DNA of 5,038 bases, taken from Nitrospirota bacterium (GTDB taxonomy: Bacteria > Nitrospirota > UBA9217). Below, in pieces: positions 1 through 5,038 of the stretch (the stretch's first letter is position 1; every line of letters starts with the position of its first letter). The stretch spans positions 1-5,038 of the forward strand of contig DAIDTZ010000037.1 of NCBI GenBank assembly GCA_027456925.1. The letters are read 5' to 3'. The notes beneath the pieces are model-generated. The model saw only the letters and a list, made by a program, of their open reading frames with translations, did no database searches and was not told the DNA's origin. Made by a program: the position numbers and the translations under genes.

Positions 1-1
1 G

Positions 2-157
2 GGCATCACCTACACGACAAGGGAAAAGGTCGTTGACATCGGCAGCATGCACATAACTGCTGAGAAGACGAGGACGCTTCCCCTGACTCCGATCGCCGGC
101 TTTCTAGCGTTGGCGGGCGGCATCGTGCTGCTGGTCGCGGGAAACAGAAAGGGCTAA
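2..157 (+). CDS. C-terminal part of a small membrane protein (5' end outside window)
   Basis: The frame is open from the first base and ends at TAA 155-157, leaving 51 residues; the N-terminus is cut off. The visible part begins GITYTTREKVVDIG, a short polar extracytoplasmic-looking stretch. It continues through a threonine- and lysine-bearing linker (about residues 15-30) and ends in one hydrophobic segment (about residues 29-47, rich in Gly, Ala, Leu and Val) followed by a basic tail NRKG. By the positive-inside rule the tail would lie in the cytoplasm. Similar small proteins that I recall from environmental proteobacteria have about 70 residues and a second membrane helix at the N-terminus, so roughly 20 residues are probably missing here. 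I cannot assign a biochemical function. It lies 38 bases upstream of the first sll1863-like copy and may share its transcript. Confidence 0.7.
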   Translation, partial: GITYTTREKVVDIGSMHITAEKTRTLPLTPIAGFLALAGGIVLLVAGNRKG

Positions 158-195
158 AGAAGAGGGAAAACGGCCCGGTATATGAGGGAATGAGC

Positions 196-351
196 ATGAA
201 GGATAAAAGAAAAGCCCACGAAAAAAAGACCGATGCGGAGTTGAAGGAATGGAGCGGGCAGATGGCCCTGCTCATGTTGAAAGCCAGGGCGGACCATGTC
301 AAGGCCGGCGTGAAGATCGACTACTACAGGTTTCTGAGGAGGTTGTTATGA
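196..351 (+). CDS. Truncated tandem copy of the sll1863-like coiled-coil stress protein
   Basis: This 51-codon frame starts at ATG 196, 7 bases after GAGGG (184-188), and ends at TGA 349-351. The in-frame ATG at 190 is less likely because it abuts the ribosome site and has no match in the downstream copy. Residues 1-26 match the next gene at about 19 of 26 positions (shared LKEWS and ALL blocks), and a shared KIDYY follows. After that the similarity stops and the frame reads FLRRLL, which is simply the leader and Shine-Dalgarno region of the next gene read as codons. The C-terminal half of the family is therefore missing. Its stop overlaps the next start as ATGA, so the two copies are probably translationally coupled. 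It may be a decaying duplicate kept as a leader peptide, or a functional short helix; the sequence does not decide. Confidence 0.6.
   Translation: MKDKRKAHEKKTDAELKEWSGQMALLMLKARADHVKAGVKIDYYRFLRRLL
336..342 (+). promoter_or_regulatory. Strong ribosome binding site setting the start of the full-length sll1863-like gene
   Basis: GAGGAGG lies 5 bases before ATG 348. It supports 348 over upstream in-frame starts near 249, which would read through the truncated copy in another frame. The site lies inside the coding frame of the truncated copy, where it encodes part of that copy's last residues, so ribosomes finishing the first frame end next to it. Confidence 0.75.
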
Positions 352-638
352 ACGACAAAAGAAAAGCGTACGAAGAAAAGCTCGATGCGCAGTTGAAGGA
401 ATGGAGCGCGCAGATCGCGCTGCTCAAGTCCAAGGCGGACGGCGCCAGGGCCGACCTGAAGATCGATTACTATAAAACCATCGAGGCCCTGCAGCGCAAG
501 AACGATGAGGCAAGGAAGAAGCTGCAGGAATTGAAGACCGCCGGCGATGGGGCTTGGGAAGACCTCAAAATGGGAGCAGAAAAAGCCTGGTCCGAAGTCA
601 AAGCCGCCTTTCACGACGCGACGTCGCGGTTTAAATAA
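348..638 (+). CDS. sll1863-family stress response coiled-coil protein
   Basis: This is a 96-residue, very hydrophilic protein rich in Lys, Glu and Ala, with no signal peptide or membrane segment, so it should be cytoplasmic and almost wholly alpha-helical. The blocks MNDKRKAYEEKLDAQLKEW, KIDYYKTIEALQRK, ARKKLQELK and AWEDLKMGAEKAWSEVK match my memory of the family named after Synechocystis sll1863, whose founding member is associated with stress response; the biochemical role is unknown. A heptad-like pattern of Leu, Ile and Ala runs through residues 10-70, and an amphipathic AW-containing repeat (AWEDLK, AWSEVK) forms the C-terminus. The length fits the family. The start follows GAGGAGG and overlaps the stop of a truncated paralog by ATGA. 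Placement beside other small stress-type genes and a sigma factor suits a stress-induced gene, but no promoter could be identified. Confidence 0.85.
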   Translation: MNDKRKAYEEKLDAQLKEWSAQIALLKSKADGARADLKIDYYKTIEALQRKNDEARKKLQELKTAGDGAWEDLKMGAEKAWSEVKAAFHDATSRFK

Positions 639-690
639 GCGGGAGGAAAGAGAAAATTACCAAGAGAGAAGTATCTGATCGCTCATAGTC

Positions 691-832
691 GATGATCTCG
701 AAAAAGTCCCCAGTGCTGTCATTGCGAGGAGCGGAGCGACGCGGCAATCCCGATTTATCAGGCAGATACGAACTGCGAGATTGCTTCGCTACGCTCGCAA
801 AGACGGCTTTTCTGACTTCTTACGAGCGCGTC
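691..832. repeat. MITE-like nested inverted repeat (142 bp)
   Basis: Outer arms GATGATCTCGAAAAAGTC (691-708) and GACTTCTTACGAGCGCGTC (814-832) are imperfect inverted copies. Inner arms at 718-749 (core TCATTGCGAGGAGCGGAGCG) and 779-804 (core GATTGCTTCGCTACGCTCGC) are also inverted copies, with small gaps. Each outer arm is separated from its inner arm by exactly 9 bases, and about 29 bases form the central loop, so the whole unit can fold into one long hairpin. There is no coding frame inside it. The inner arm resembles a dispersed palindromic repeat that I recall from deltaproteobacterial and Nitrospirota genomes. No target-site duplication is obvious. It may also act as a transcription barrier between the coiled-coil gene and the cysteine-rich gene, though no U-tract follows. 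Confidence 0.75.
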
Positions 833-897
833 ACAGTTGAGCAGCGAAAAAAGTTTTAAAAGAAATTGCGACGTACCTGACTCGGAGGGGAAAACCG

Positions 898-1044
898 ATG
901 AGTATTACAAACATGCATCTGGAATATTGCTGTCTTGAGCATGGGTGCAGATACGGGGATGAAGAATGTCCTGTTGGAAGCGGTTTAATTAAGCAGGCGC
1001 GTCCTTGTGAGGAGTGTGAGGGGTCACATGAACAAACCGAATAA
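898..1044 (+). CDS. Small cysteine-rich protein, probably metal-binding
   Basis: This 48-codon frame runs from ATG 898 to TAA 1042-1044, with GGAGGGG (884-890) 7 bases upstream. The protein has six cysteines (residues 11, 12, 17, 24, 37 and 40) and histidines at 7, 15 and 44. The pattern is CC-x4-C-x6-C-x12-CxxC, suggestive of a structural zinc site or, less likely, a small Fe-S site. It is acidic at the C-terminus and has no signal peptide or membrane helix, so a cytoplasmic location is expected. I have a vague memory of similar 'HLEYCCLEHGCRYGDE' proteins in related bacteria but know no function. The strong ribosome site, the clustered cysteines and an intact frame argue that it is a real gene. 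The nested repeat lies immediately upstream. Confidence 0.65.
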   Translation: MSITNMHLEYCCLEHGCRYGDEECPVGSGLIKQARPCEECEGSHEQTE

Positions 1045-1201
1045 ATAATCAGATAGTGCTTCACGGAAATACAGGGCAGTTGGGAAGAAGCAGGTATCTG
1101 AGCTTTTTTGAAGTTGTCGTGAGATAGGATGACGGCGCCCATTGGTTCGACGGAGAAAAGGGCGCGGCCGTAAGTTCCGTGATGGCAGGAAGGAGGGGGA
1201 A
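1045..1201. other. Intergenic stretch without a supported gene
   Basis: These 157 bases separate the cysteine-rich gene from the lmo0937-like gene. A continuous frame from about 1142 joins the lmo0937-like gene but begins with ATT and encodes a basic, low-complexity stretch, so I do not count it as coding. A TAGGAT at 1125-1130 resembles a -10 box, but no -35 element lies at a suitable distance. No hairpin with a T-tract is visible. Confidence 0.4.
1191..1196 (+). promoter_or_regulatory. Ribosome binding site deciding the start of the lmo0937-like gene
   Basis: AGGAGG lies 5 bases before ATG 1202. It fixes the start there rather than at the non-ATG codons upstream in the same frame. Confidence 0.75.
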
Positions 1202-1351
1202 ATGCTGTGGACGATCGCGGTGATCTTGATAGTTCTCTGGCTGCTGTGGTTGGTGACCAATTACACGATGGGAGGGTTTATTCATATTCTGCTCATCGTT
1301 GCAATCGTTGTGGTGTTGATCAGGATTATTCAGGGGAGAAAAGTCTTGTAG
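1202..1351 (+). CDS. lmo0937 family small membrane protein
   Basis: This is a 49-residue protein beginning MLWTIAVILIVLWLLWLV and ending IIQGRKVL. It has two hydrophobic segments, at about residues 2-18 and 25-42, joined by the short turn TNYTMGGFIH, and a basic tail. This two-helix hairpin with the W-L-L-x-L-V and GGFIHILL blocks matches the family NCBI names after Listeria lmo0937. The family's role is unknown, though members often sit among stress-induced small genes. The length is typical. Both ends are probably cytoplasmic given the Arg/Lys tail, but topology is inferred. The gene stands alone, with 157 bases before it and 136 bases before the ABM gene. Confidence 0.85.
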   Translation: MLWTIAVILIVLWLLWLVTNYTMGGFIHILLIVAIVVVLIRIIQGRKVL

Positions 1352-1371
1352 GATAATAGGGGGGCGGAGAC

Positions 1372-1491
1372 ATGTTGGAAAAAACTTCACAGGGGGTTCT
1401 CTTACCTGCCGGCTGTTCTGGCCCGCAAAGGCCGCCGAGGGTGTCTGCAAGTGCGCTTTCCCGCTTCGCATCTCAAGGAGAACGCCCATGA
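1372..1491 (+). CDS. Possible 39-residue ORF overlapping the ABM gene start (doubtful)
   Basis: A short frame runs from ATG 1372 (after GGGGCGGAGA) to TGA 1489-1491 and overlaps the start of the next gene as ATGA. The product has no recognisable motif and is rich in Pro, Arg, Ser and Gly, a composition common in chance frames of GC-rich DNA. The ribosome site and the neat overlap are the only support, and the downstream gene has its own AAGGAG site. It could be a leader peptide coupled to the ABM gene, but chance is more likely. Confidence 0.2.
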   Translation: MLEKTSQGVLLPAGCSGPQRPPRVSASALSRFASQGERP

Positions 1492-1808
1492 TCGAAGCCA
1501 CCATTAAAATGACGGTGCCTGCCGAAAAAAGGAAAGAGGTCCTTCAAACCCTGAAAGCAATACTCAATCCGATCCGGCGCGAGCGGGGCTGCATAAGCTG
1601 CAATTGCTACGTGGATGTGGAGGATGAAGGCATATTCCTTTTCAAGGAAGAGTGGAATACCAGGGATGACCTGGACAATCATTTGCGGACCGAGCGTTTC
1701 GGTGTCCTGACCGGGGCAATGAGCATGCTCAAAGCAGCGCCGGACATCCGGTTCGAAACCATTGCCTCCACCGCAGGGGCGGAGGCGATAAAAGCGGCGC
1801 GCGCGTGA
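1488..1808 (+). CDS. ABM (antibiotic biosynthesis monooxygenase) domain protein, putative quinol monooxygenase-like
   Basis: This 106-residue protein starts at ATG 1488, 7 bases after AAGGAG (1475-1480). Nearly the whole length is one ABM ferredoxin-like alpha/beta domain: a first strand at residues 2-10, a helix with KRKEVLQTLKAIL (14-26), RERGCISC (31-38) entering the second strand, the FLFKEEW strand (50-56) with the conserved Trp56, and the HLRTERFGVL helix (65-74) with His65. Family members are small, cofactor-free, usually dimeric enzymes that oxidise quinol- or polyphenol-like substrates or degrade signalling molecules. The substrate here cannot be predicted, and some members may not be enzymes. 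The CxxCxC at residues 35-40 is unusual to my eye, since this position is often Tyr/Phe-rich. The gene is 36 bases upstream of the sigma factor and probably shares its transcript. Confidence 0.85.
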   Translation: MIEATIKMTVPAEKRKEVLQTLKAILNPIRRERGCISCNCYVDVEDEGIFLFKEEWNTRDDLDNHLRTERFGVLTGAMSMLKAAPDIRFETIASTAGAEAIKAARA

Positions 1809-1832
1809 CGGAAGAAGACGGCGCTGCAGTCG

Positions 1833-1839
1833 AAGGGAG
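1833..1839 (+). promoter_or_regulatory. Ribosome binding site of the sigma factor gene
   Basis: AAGGGAG lies 5 bases before ATG 1845. It favours ATG 1845 over the in-frame TTG at 1842, which would add one residue and leave only 2 bases of spacing. Confidence 0.65.
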
Positions 1840-1844
1840 CGTTG

Positions 1845-2789
1845 ATGAGTGAATGGGAGCAACAGGATGATAGCGTGACGGTGCAGGAACTCGAGTTGGA
1901 GGAGAGCGGGCGGGAACAGGAAGGAAACGGAACAAGCAGGCGAGATGCCGCCTCACCGATCGGTCCGGACGTGATCATGTATTACTTGCGGGATATCCGG
2001 AAGACCCGGCTTCTTACCTTCGAGGAGGAGCAGAAACTCGCGAAGAGGGTCGGGCAGGGTGATGAAGAAGCGCGCGCGCGGATGATCGAGGCAAATCTGA
2101 GGCTCGTGATCGTCATCGGCAAACGATATATCAACCGGGGATTGCCGTTTCCGGACATCATCGAGGAGGGAAACTTCGGGCTGATCCGGGCGGTCGATAA
2201 ATTCCAGTACCAGCGCGGCTTCAGGTTCAGCACCTATGCGTGGTGGTGGATCAAGCAGTCCATCGAGCGGGCTATCGTGAACCAGGTGAGGATCATCCGT
2301 CTTCCGGTGCACGTTTCGGAGGTCGTCAATAAGTATACACGCATCACGAAGAAACTGACGCATCAACTCGGTCGCGAGCCGGACACCGAGGAGATCGCCG
2401 CGAAGATGAAGATAAGCGCCGACAAGGTGAGGGCCGTGTCCCAGGTAGTAAGGGACGCCTACTCTCTCGAAACGCCCATCAGTGATCAGGAAGGAGACAC
2501 CCTCAAGGACGTGCTGAGCGACGACAATGAACCTTCCCCCCTCAACTCGTATGATGACGGCCGCAGGCAAAAGCACATCAACGAGTGGCTTTCCCAGTTG
2601 CCCGCCACCGAGCGCAAAGTGATCGAGCTGCGGTATGGCCTGAACAGCAAAGAGCCCCGCACGCTGGTGCACATCGGCAAGCAGTTCGGCCTCACGCGGG
2701 AGCGCATCAGGCAGATCGAGAGTGAGGCGATAAAAAAACTCAAAAGCCTGATGAAGAGCAGAAACGTGGCATTGAATGACCTCCTGTAG
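1845..2789 (+). CDS. RNA polymerase sigma-70 family factor, group 2 (RpoS/RpoD-like)
   Basis: This 314-residue protein directs RNA polymerase to -35/-10 promoters. Residues 1-40 are an acidic, low-complexity tail in place of region 1.1. Region 1.2 spans about 41-73 (DVIMYYLRDIRKTRLLTFEEE). Region 2 spans about 74-152 and contains ANLRLV (83-88), the core-binding DIIEEGNFGLIRAVDKF (104-120) and the -10 helix FSTYAWWWIKQSIERAI (128-144). Region 3 spans about 153-232. Region 4 runs from about 245, with LPATERKVIELRYGL (252-266) and the helix-turn-helix ending LTRERIRQIE (283-292). In region 2.4, Gln138 is kept and Glu141 replaces the Thr of housekeeping sigma-70, as in RpoS. Length and lack of region 1.1 indicate a non-essential group-2 sigma, plausibly a general stress sigma. 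I do not assign rpoS because the usual neighbours of that gene are absent. The upstream ABM gene is probably co-transcribed. Confidence 0.93.
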   Translation: MSEWEQQDDSVTVQELELEESGREQEGNGTSRRDAASPIGPDVIMYYLRDIRKTRLLTFEEEQKLAKRVGQGDEEARARMIEANLRLVIVIGKRYINRGLPFPDIIEEGNFGLIRAVDKFQYQRGFRFSTYAWWWIKQSIERAIVNQVRIIRLPVHVSEVVNKYTRITKKLTHQLGREPDTEEIAAKMKISADKVRAVSQVVRDAYSLETPISDQEGDTLKDVLSDDNEPSPLNSYDDGRRQKHINEWLSQLPATERKVIELRYGLNSKEPRTLVHIGKQFGLTRERIRQIESEAIKKLKSLMKSRNVALNDLL

Positions 2790-2867
2790 CTCCGAGAACC
2801 CGTTTTCGCAGCGGACGCATGTCCAAGAAAAAATTTTACCATTGCAGGAAACCGGAGAATTTTCCAC

Positions 2868-3371
2868 ATGAGCACGTTAAAACAGCCCAGCTCAGAGAAG
2901 GCCGCTGACACGGCGGATGTCATCACCGAGAACCGGCGACAAGAGGCCCTGCTTAGAGCGGGCGCCTTACAGAGCGCGATTTTCAACAGCGCCAACTTTT
3001 CGAGCATTGCCACGGACGCGAAGGGCGTCATCCAGATATTCAACGTCGGCGCCGAGCGTATGCTGGGCTACACGGCCGGCGACGTGATGAACAAGATCAC
3101 CCCTGCCGATATTTCCGATCCCCAGGAAGTGATAGCGCGGGCCAAGGCGCTTTCCGTCGAACTCGGGACCACGATCACGCCCGGCTTTGAGGCCCTGGTG
3201 TTCAAGGCCTCGCGCGGGATCGAAGACATCTACGAGCTGACCTACATCCGCAGGGACGGCAGCCGGTTCCCCGCGGTGGTGTCCGTCACGGCCCTGCGCG
3301 ACGCGCAGGACGCCATCATCGGTTATTTGCTGATCGGCACCGACAACACCGCGCGCAAGCAGGTCGAATAG
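2868..3371 (+). CDS. PAS domain sensor protein; N-terminal part of a hybrid histidine kinase cut by an in-frame TAG
   Basis: This 167-residue frame starts at ATG 2868, 9 bases after GGAGA (2854-2858). Residues 1-35 are a polar, helical lead-in without signal peptide or membrane segment, so the protein is cytoplasmic. Residues 36-160 form one PAS domain, recognisable from AIFNSANFSSIATDAKG, the NVGAERMLGYT helix (59-69), YIRRDGSRFPAVVSV (126-140) and the closing strand IIGYLLIGTDNTARK (150-164). The cofactor or ligand cannot be told from the sequence. The frame ends at TAG 3369-3371, yet the next codons, in the same frame, continue the usual inter-PAS linker and the second PAS domain of this kinase type. 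From memory, close relatives read QVEEE across this point, so a single GAG- or CAG-to-TAG change would explain the stop. If real, the product is a stand-alone PAS protein without an output domain. Confidence 0.8.
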   Translation: MSTLKQPSSEKAADTADVITENRRQEALLRAGALQSAIFNSANFSSIATDAKGVIQIFNVGAERMLGYTAGDVMNKITPADISDPQEVIARAKALSVELGTTITPGFEALVFKASRGIEDIYELTYIRRDGSRFPAVVSVTALRDAQDAIIGYLLIGTDNTARKQVE

Positions 3372-3374
3372 GAG
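3370..3374 (+). promoter_or_regulatory. AGGAG site overlapping the amber stop, possible reinitiation site
   Basis: AGGAG overlaps the TAG stop at 3369-3371 and precedes ATG 3378 by 3 bases, which is shorter than ideal. Ribosomes stopping at the TAG would sit almost on the next start, so reinitiation is plausible. The purine run would also exist in the undamaged linker as a Glu-Glu codon pair, so its presence does not prove that it is used. Confidence 0.4.
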
Positions 3375-3377
3375 CGC

Positions 3378-5038
3378 ATGAAGCTCGATCAGCGCCTGCG
3401 AGACCAGCAGTTCTACACGCGCTCTCTCATCGAATCCAATATCGACGCGATCATGACCACCGATACGCAAGGCATCATCACCGACGTCAACAAGCAGATG
3501 GAGGCGCTCACCGGCTGTACGCGCGACGAACTGATCGGCGCGCCGTTCAAAAACTACTTCACCGACCCGGAACGGGCCGTTGCGGCCATCAGGCAGGTGC
3601 TGACCGAAGGCAAGGTCACCAACTACGAGCTCACCGCGCGCGCCAGGGACGGCAAGGAGACCGTGGTGCCCTACAACGCGACCACGTTCTACGACCGGGA
3701 TAGGAAGCTGCAGGGCGTGTTCGCGGCCGCGCGTGACGTCACGGAGCGCAAACGCCTGGATCAGGTGCTGCAGGAGAAGAACGTCGAGCTGCAGGGCGCC
3801 AAGGTGGTAGCGGAAAAAGCCAGCCTCTCGAAGTCGGATTTTCTTTCCAGCATGAGCCACGAGCTTCGCTCCCCGCTCAATGCCATCCTCGGTTTCGCGC
3901 AGTTGATGGAGTCCGATTCCCCGCCGCCGACGCCCGGCCAGAAGGAAAGCATCGGCCAGATCCTTCAGGCGGGATGGCATCTGCTGAAGCTGATCAACGA
4001 GATCCTCGATCTTGCAAAGATCGAGTCCGGGAAACTTTCGTTGTCGCCCGAATCGGTGTCGCTGGCCGAGGTCCTGGTCGAATGCCGGGGCATGATCGAG
4101 GGGCAGGCGCAAAAGCGCGGCATCCATATGACCTTTCCCCGGTGCGACACCCCCTGTTATGTCCATGCCGACCGGACCCGGTTGAAGCAGATCCTCATCA
4201 ACCTTCTTTCCAACGCGATCAAATACAACCGGGAACAGGGGACGGTCGATGTGCAGTACGCCGTGAGCGCCCCGGGACGCATTCGTATCAGCATCAGTGA
4301 CACCGGCGCCGGATTGCCTCAGGAAAAGCTGGCGCAGTTGTTCCAGCCGTTCAACCGTCTCGGACAAGAAGCCGGCGGCGAGGAAGGTACCGGCATCGGC
4401 CTCGTGGTCGCCAAGAAACTGACCGAACTGATGGGGGGCGTGATCGGCGTGGAAAGCATTGTTGGAGAGGGAAGCGTGTTCTGGTTCGAACTGATGTCCG
4501 CGGCCAAGCTGCAACTTGACGTCGCCATCAACGAACCCAAAGCGCTTGCCCAATCGGAAGTCCGGGGCGACGCGCGCGTGCGCACCGTGCTCTATGTGGA
4601 GGACAACCCGGCCAATATGAAGCTGGTCGAGCAGATCATCGCGCGCCGCCCCGATCTGCGGCTGCTCTCCGCAATAACCGGCACCCTCGGCATCGAGCTT
4701 GCGCACGCGAACCAGCCGGCCGTGATCCTGATGGACCTCAATCTGCCCGACATCAGCGGCATCGATGCCCTGCGGCCTTTGCGGAAAGACCCGGCCACGG
4801 AGCACATTCCCCTCGTTGCGATCAGCGCCAATGCAATGCCGCACGACATCGAGAAGGGTCTGCAAGCGGGGTTCTTCCGGTATCTCACCAAGCCGATCAA
4901 GGTCGATGAGTTTATAGACGCCCTGAACAGCGCGCTGGAGTTACAGCGCACCAGGAGCAAGCTGAGCCAGGAAGCCCTTGCGGTCCTTCCCGGCTCCCTG
5001 GTGGAACTGCTGCGCGAGGCTGCCCTTGCGGCGGATCT
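3378..5038 (+). CDS. PAS hybrid sensor histidine kinase/response regulator, downstream part of the split gene (3' end outside window)
   Basis: The frame is open from ATG 3378 to the window end (553 complete codons). Domains in order are: PAS at about residues 13-125 (SLIESNIDAIMTTDTQG, RDGKETVVPYNATTF, VFAAARDVTERK); coiled linker at 126-150; HisKA at 151-216, with phosphoacceptor His161 in FLSSMSHELRSPLNAI; HATPase at about 262-373, with the N box around Asn279 (LINLLSNAIKYN), G1 DTGAG (308-312) and G2 GTGIGL (337-342); and REC at about 403-518, with acidic pair Glu408-Asp409, phosphoacceptor Asp453 (LMDLNLPDISG), Ser483 and Lys505 (YLTKP). All catalytic residues are present, so autophosphorylation and transfer to the built-in receiver are expected. 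There is no membrane segment. Residues 522-553 begin a further helical extension, possibly an Hpt-like domain, cut by the window edge. The frame is the same as the preceding PAS gene, so both probably derive from one gene of more than 720 residues. Confidence 0.88.
   Translation, partial: MKLDQRLRDQQFYTRSLIESNIDAIMTTDTQGIITDVNKQMEALTGCTRDELIGAPFKNYFTDPERAVAAIRQVLTEGKVTNYELTARARDGKETVVPYNATTFYDRDRKLQGVFAAARDVTERKRLDQVLQEKNVELQGAKVVAEKASLSKSDFLSSMSHELRSPLNAILGFAQLMESDSPPPTPGQKESIGQILQAGWHLLKLINEILDLAKIESGKLSLSPESVSLAEVLVECRGMIEGQAQKRGIHMTFPRCDTPCYVHADRTRLKQILINLLSNAIKYNREQGTVDVQYAVSAPGRIRISISDTGAGLPQEKLAQLFQPFNRLGQEAGGEEGTGIGLVVAKKLTELMGGVIGVESIVGEGSVFWFELMSAAKLQLDVAINEPKALAQSEVRGDARVRTVLYVEDNPANMKLVEQIIARRPDLRLLSAITGTLGIELAHANQPAVILMDLNLPDISGIDALRPLRKDPATEHIPLVAISANAMPHDIEKGLQAGFFRYLTKPIKVDEFIDALNSALELQRTRSKLSQEALAVLPGSLVELLREAALAAD

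Noticed and set aside
249..347. Upstream extension of the full-length sll1863-like gene in the same frame
   Set aside because: It overlaps the truncated copy in another frame, lacks family similarity, and the start at 348 has GAGGAGG at ideal spacing and matches the paralog start.
1108..1130. Promoter-like TTGAAG and TAGGAT before the lmo0937-like gene
   Set aside because: The spacing between the two hexamers is 11 bases, too short for a sigma-70 promoter, and no better pair was found.
1061..1504. Minus-strand frame of 147 codons over the small-gene region
   Set aside because: It overlaps the lmo0937-like gene, which has a strong ribosome site and a recognisable family pattern. The minus-strand product has no recognisable features.
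2788..2812. Possible terminator after the sigma factor (CGAGAA-CCCG-TTTTCG)
   Set aside because: The stem is only 6 pairs including a G-T pair and no T-tract follows, so I do not call a terminator.
2847..2865. Hairpin GGAAA/TTTCC with the kinase ribosome site in its loop
   Set aside because: Five mostly A-T pairs around a 9-base loop are too weak to support a claim of translational control.
1953..2867. 304-codon minus-strand frame opposite the sigma factor
   Set aside because: The plus strand encodes an unmistakable sigma-70 factor; the antisense product shows no motif and has no ribosome site of its own.
2967..4865. Long open frame (632 codons) on the minus strand opposite the kinase
   Set aside because: It is antisense to a strand with clear PAS, HisKA, HATPase and REC motifs in order. 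Its product is rich in Arg, Gly, His, Asp and Leu without recognisable domains, as expected for a mirror of GC-rich codons. It spans the TAG split simply because the split affects the other strand only.

Overview
The window reads as a bacterial chromosome segment of moderately high GC, with all supported genes on the + strand. Small stress-type proteins, an RpoS/RpoD-like sigma factor, a soluble PAS hybrid histidine kinase and a palindromic repeat with 'TCATTGCGAGGAGCG'-type arms together suggest a Gram-negative environmental bacterium. From memory of similar sequences, Desulfobacterota (Geobacter-like) or Nitrospirota would fit. No rRNA or core marker is present, so this placement is an inference.

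Left part (1-1351): the end of a small membrane protein (2-157); a short truncated copy (196-351) directly followed, with an ATGA overlap, by a full-length copy (348-638) of an sll1863-like coiled-coil stress protein; a 142-bp nested inverted repeat resembling a MITE (691-832); a 48-residue protein with six cysteines (898-1044); and a 49-residue lmo0937-type membrane protein (1202-1351). These are short genes, mostly with strong Shine-Dalgarno sites.

Middle (1352-2789): an ABM-fold monooxygenase-like protein (1488-1808), then 36 bases later a 314-residue group-2 sigma-70 factor (1845-2789). The sigma factor lacks region 1.1 and carries an RpoS-like residue in its -10 recognition helix.

Right part (2868-5038, running off the window): a cytoplasmic sensor kinase with the order PAS-PAS-HisKA-HATPase-REC. 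Its frame is open throughout except for one in-frame TAG (3369-3371) between the two PAS domains. As written, this gives a 167-residue PAS protein followed, six bases after the stop, by a PAS-kinase-receiver protein with its own AGGAG site. All kinase and receiver catalytic residues are intact downstream. The split is therefore either a recent nonsense mutation or sequencing error, or a real two-cistron arrangement with translational coupling.

Taken together this looks like a general-stress neighbourhood: small stress effectors, an alternative sigma factor that could drive them, and a sensor kinase that could feed into it. That functional link rests on proximity only. I see no tRNA, rRNA, CRISPR array, complete insertion sequence or phage gene. 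I found no clearly new multi-gene system; the split kinase and the truncated tandem duplicate are the most unusual items.
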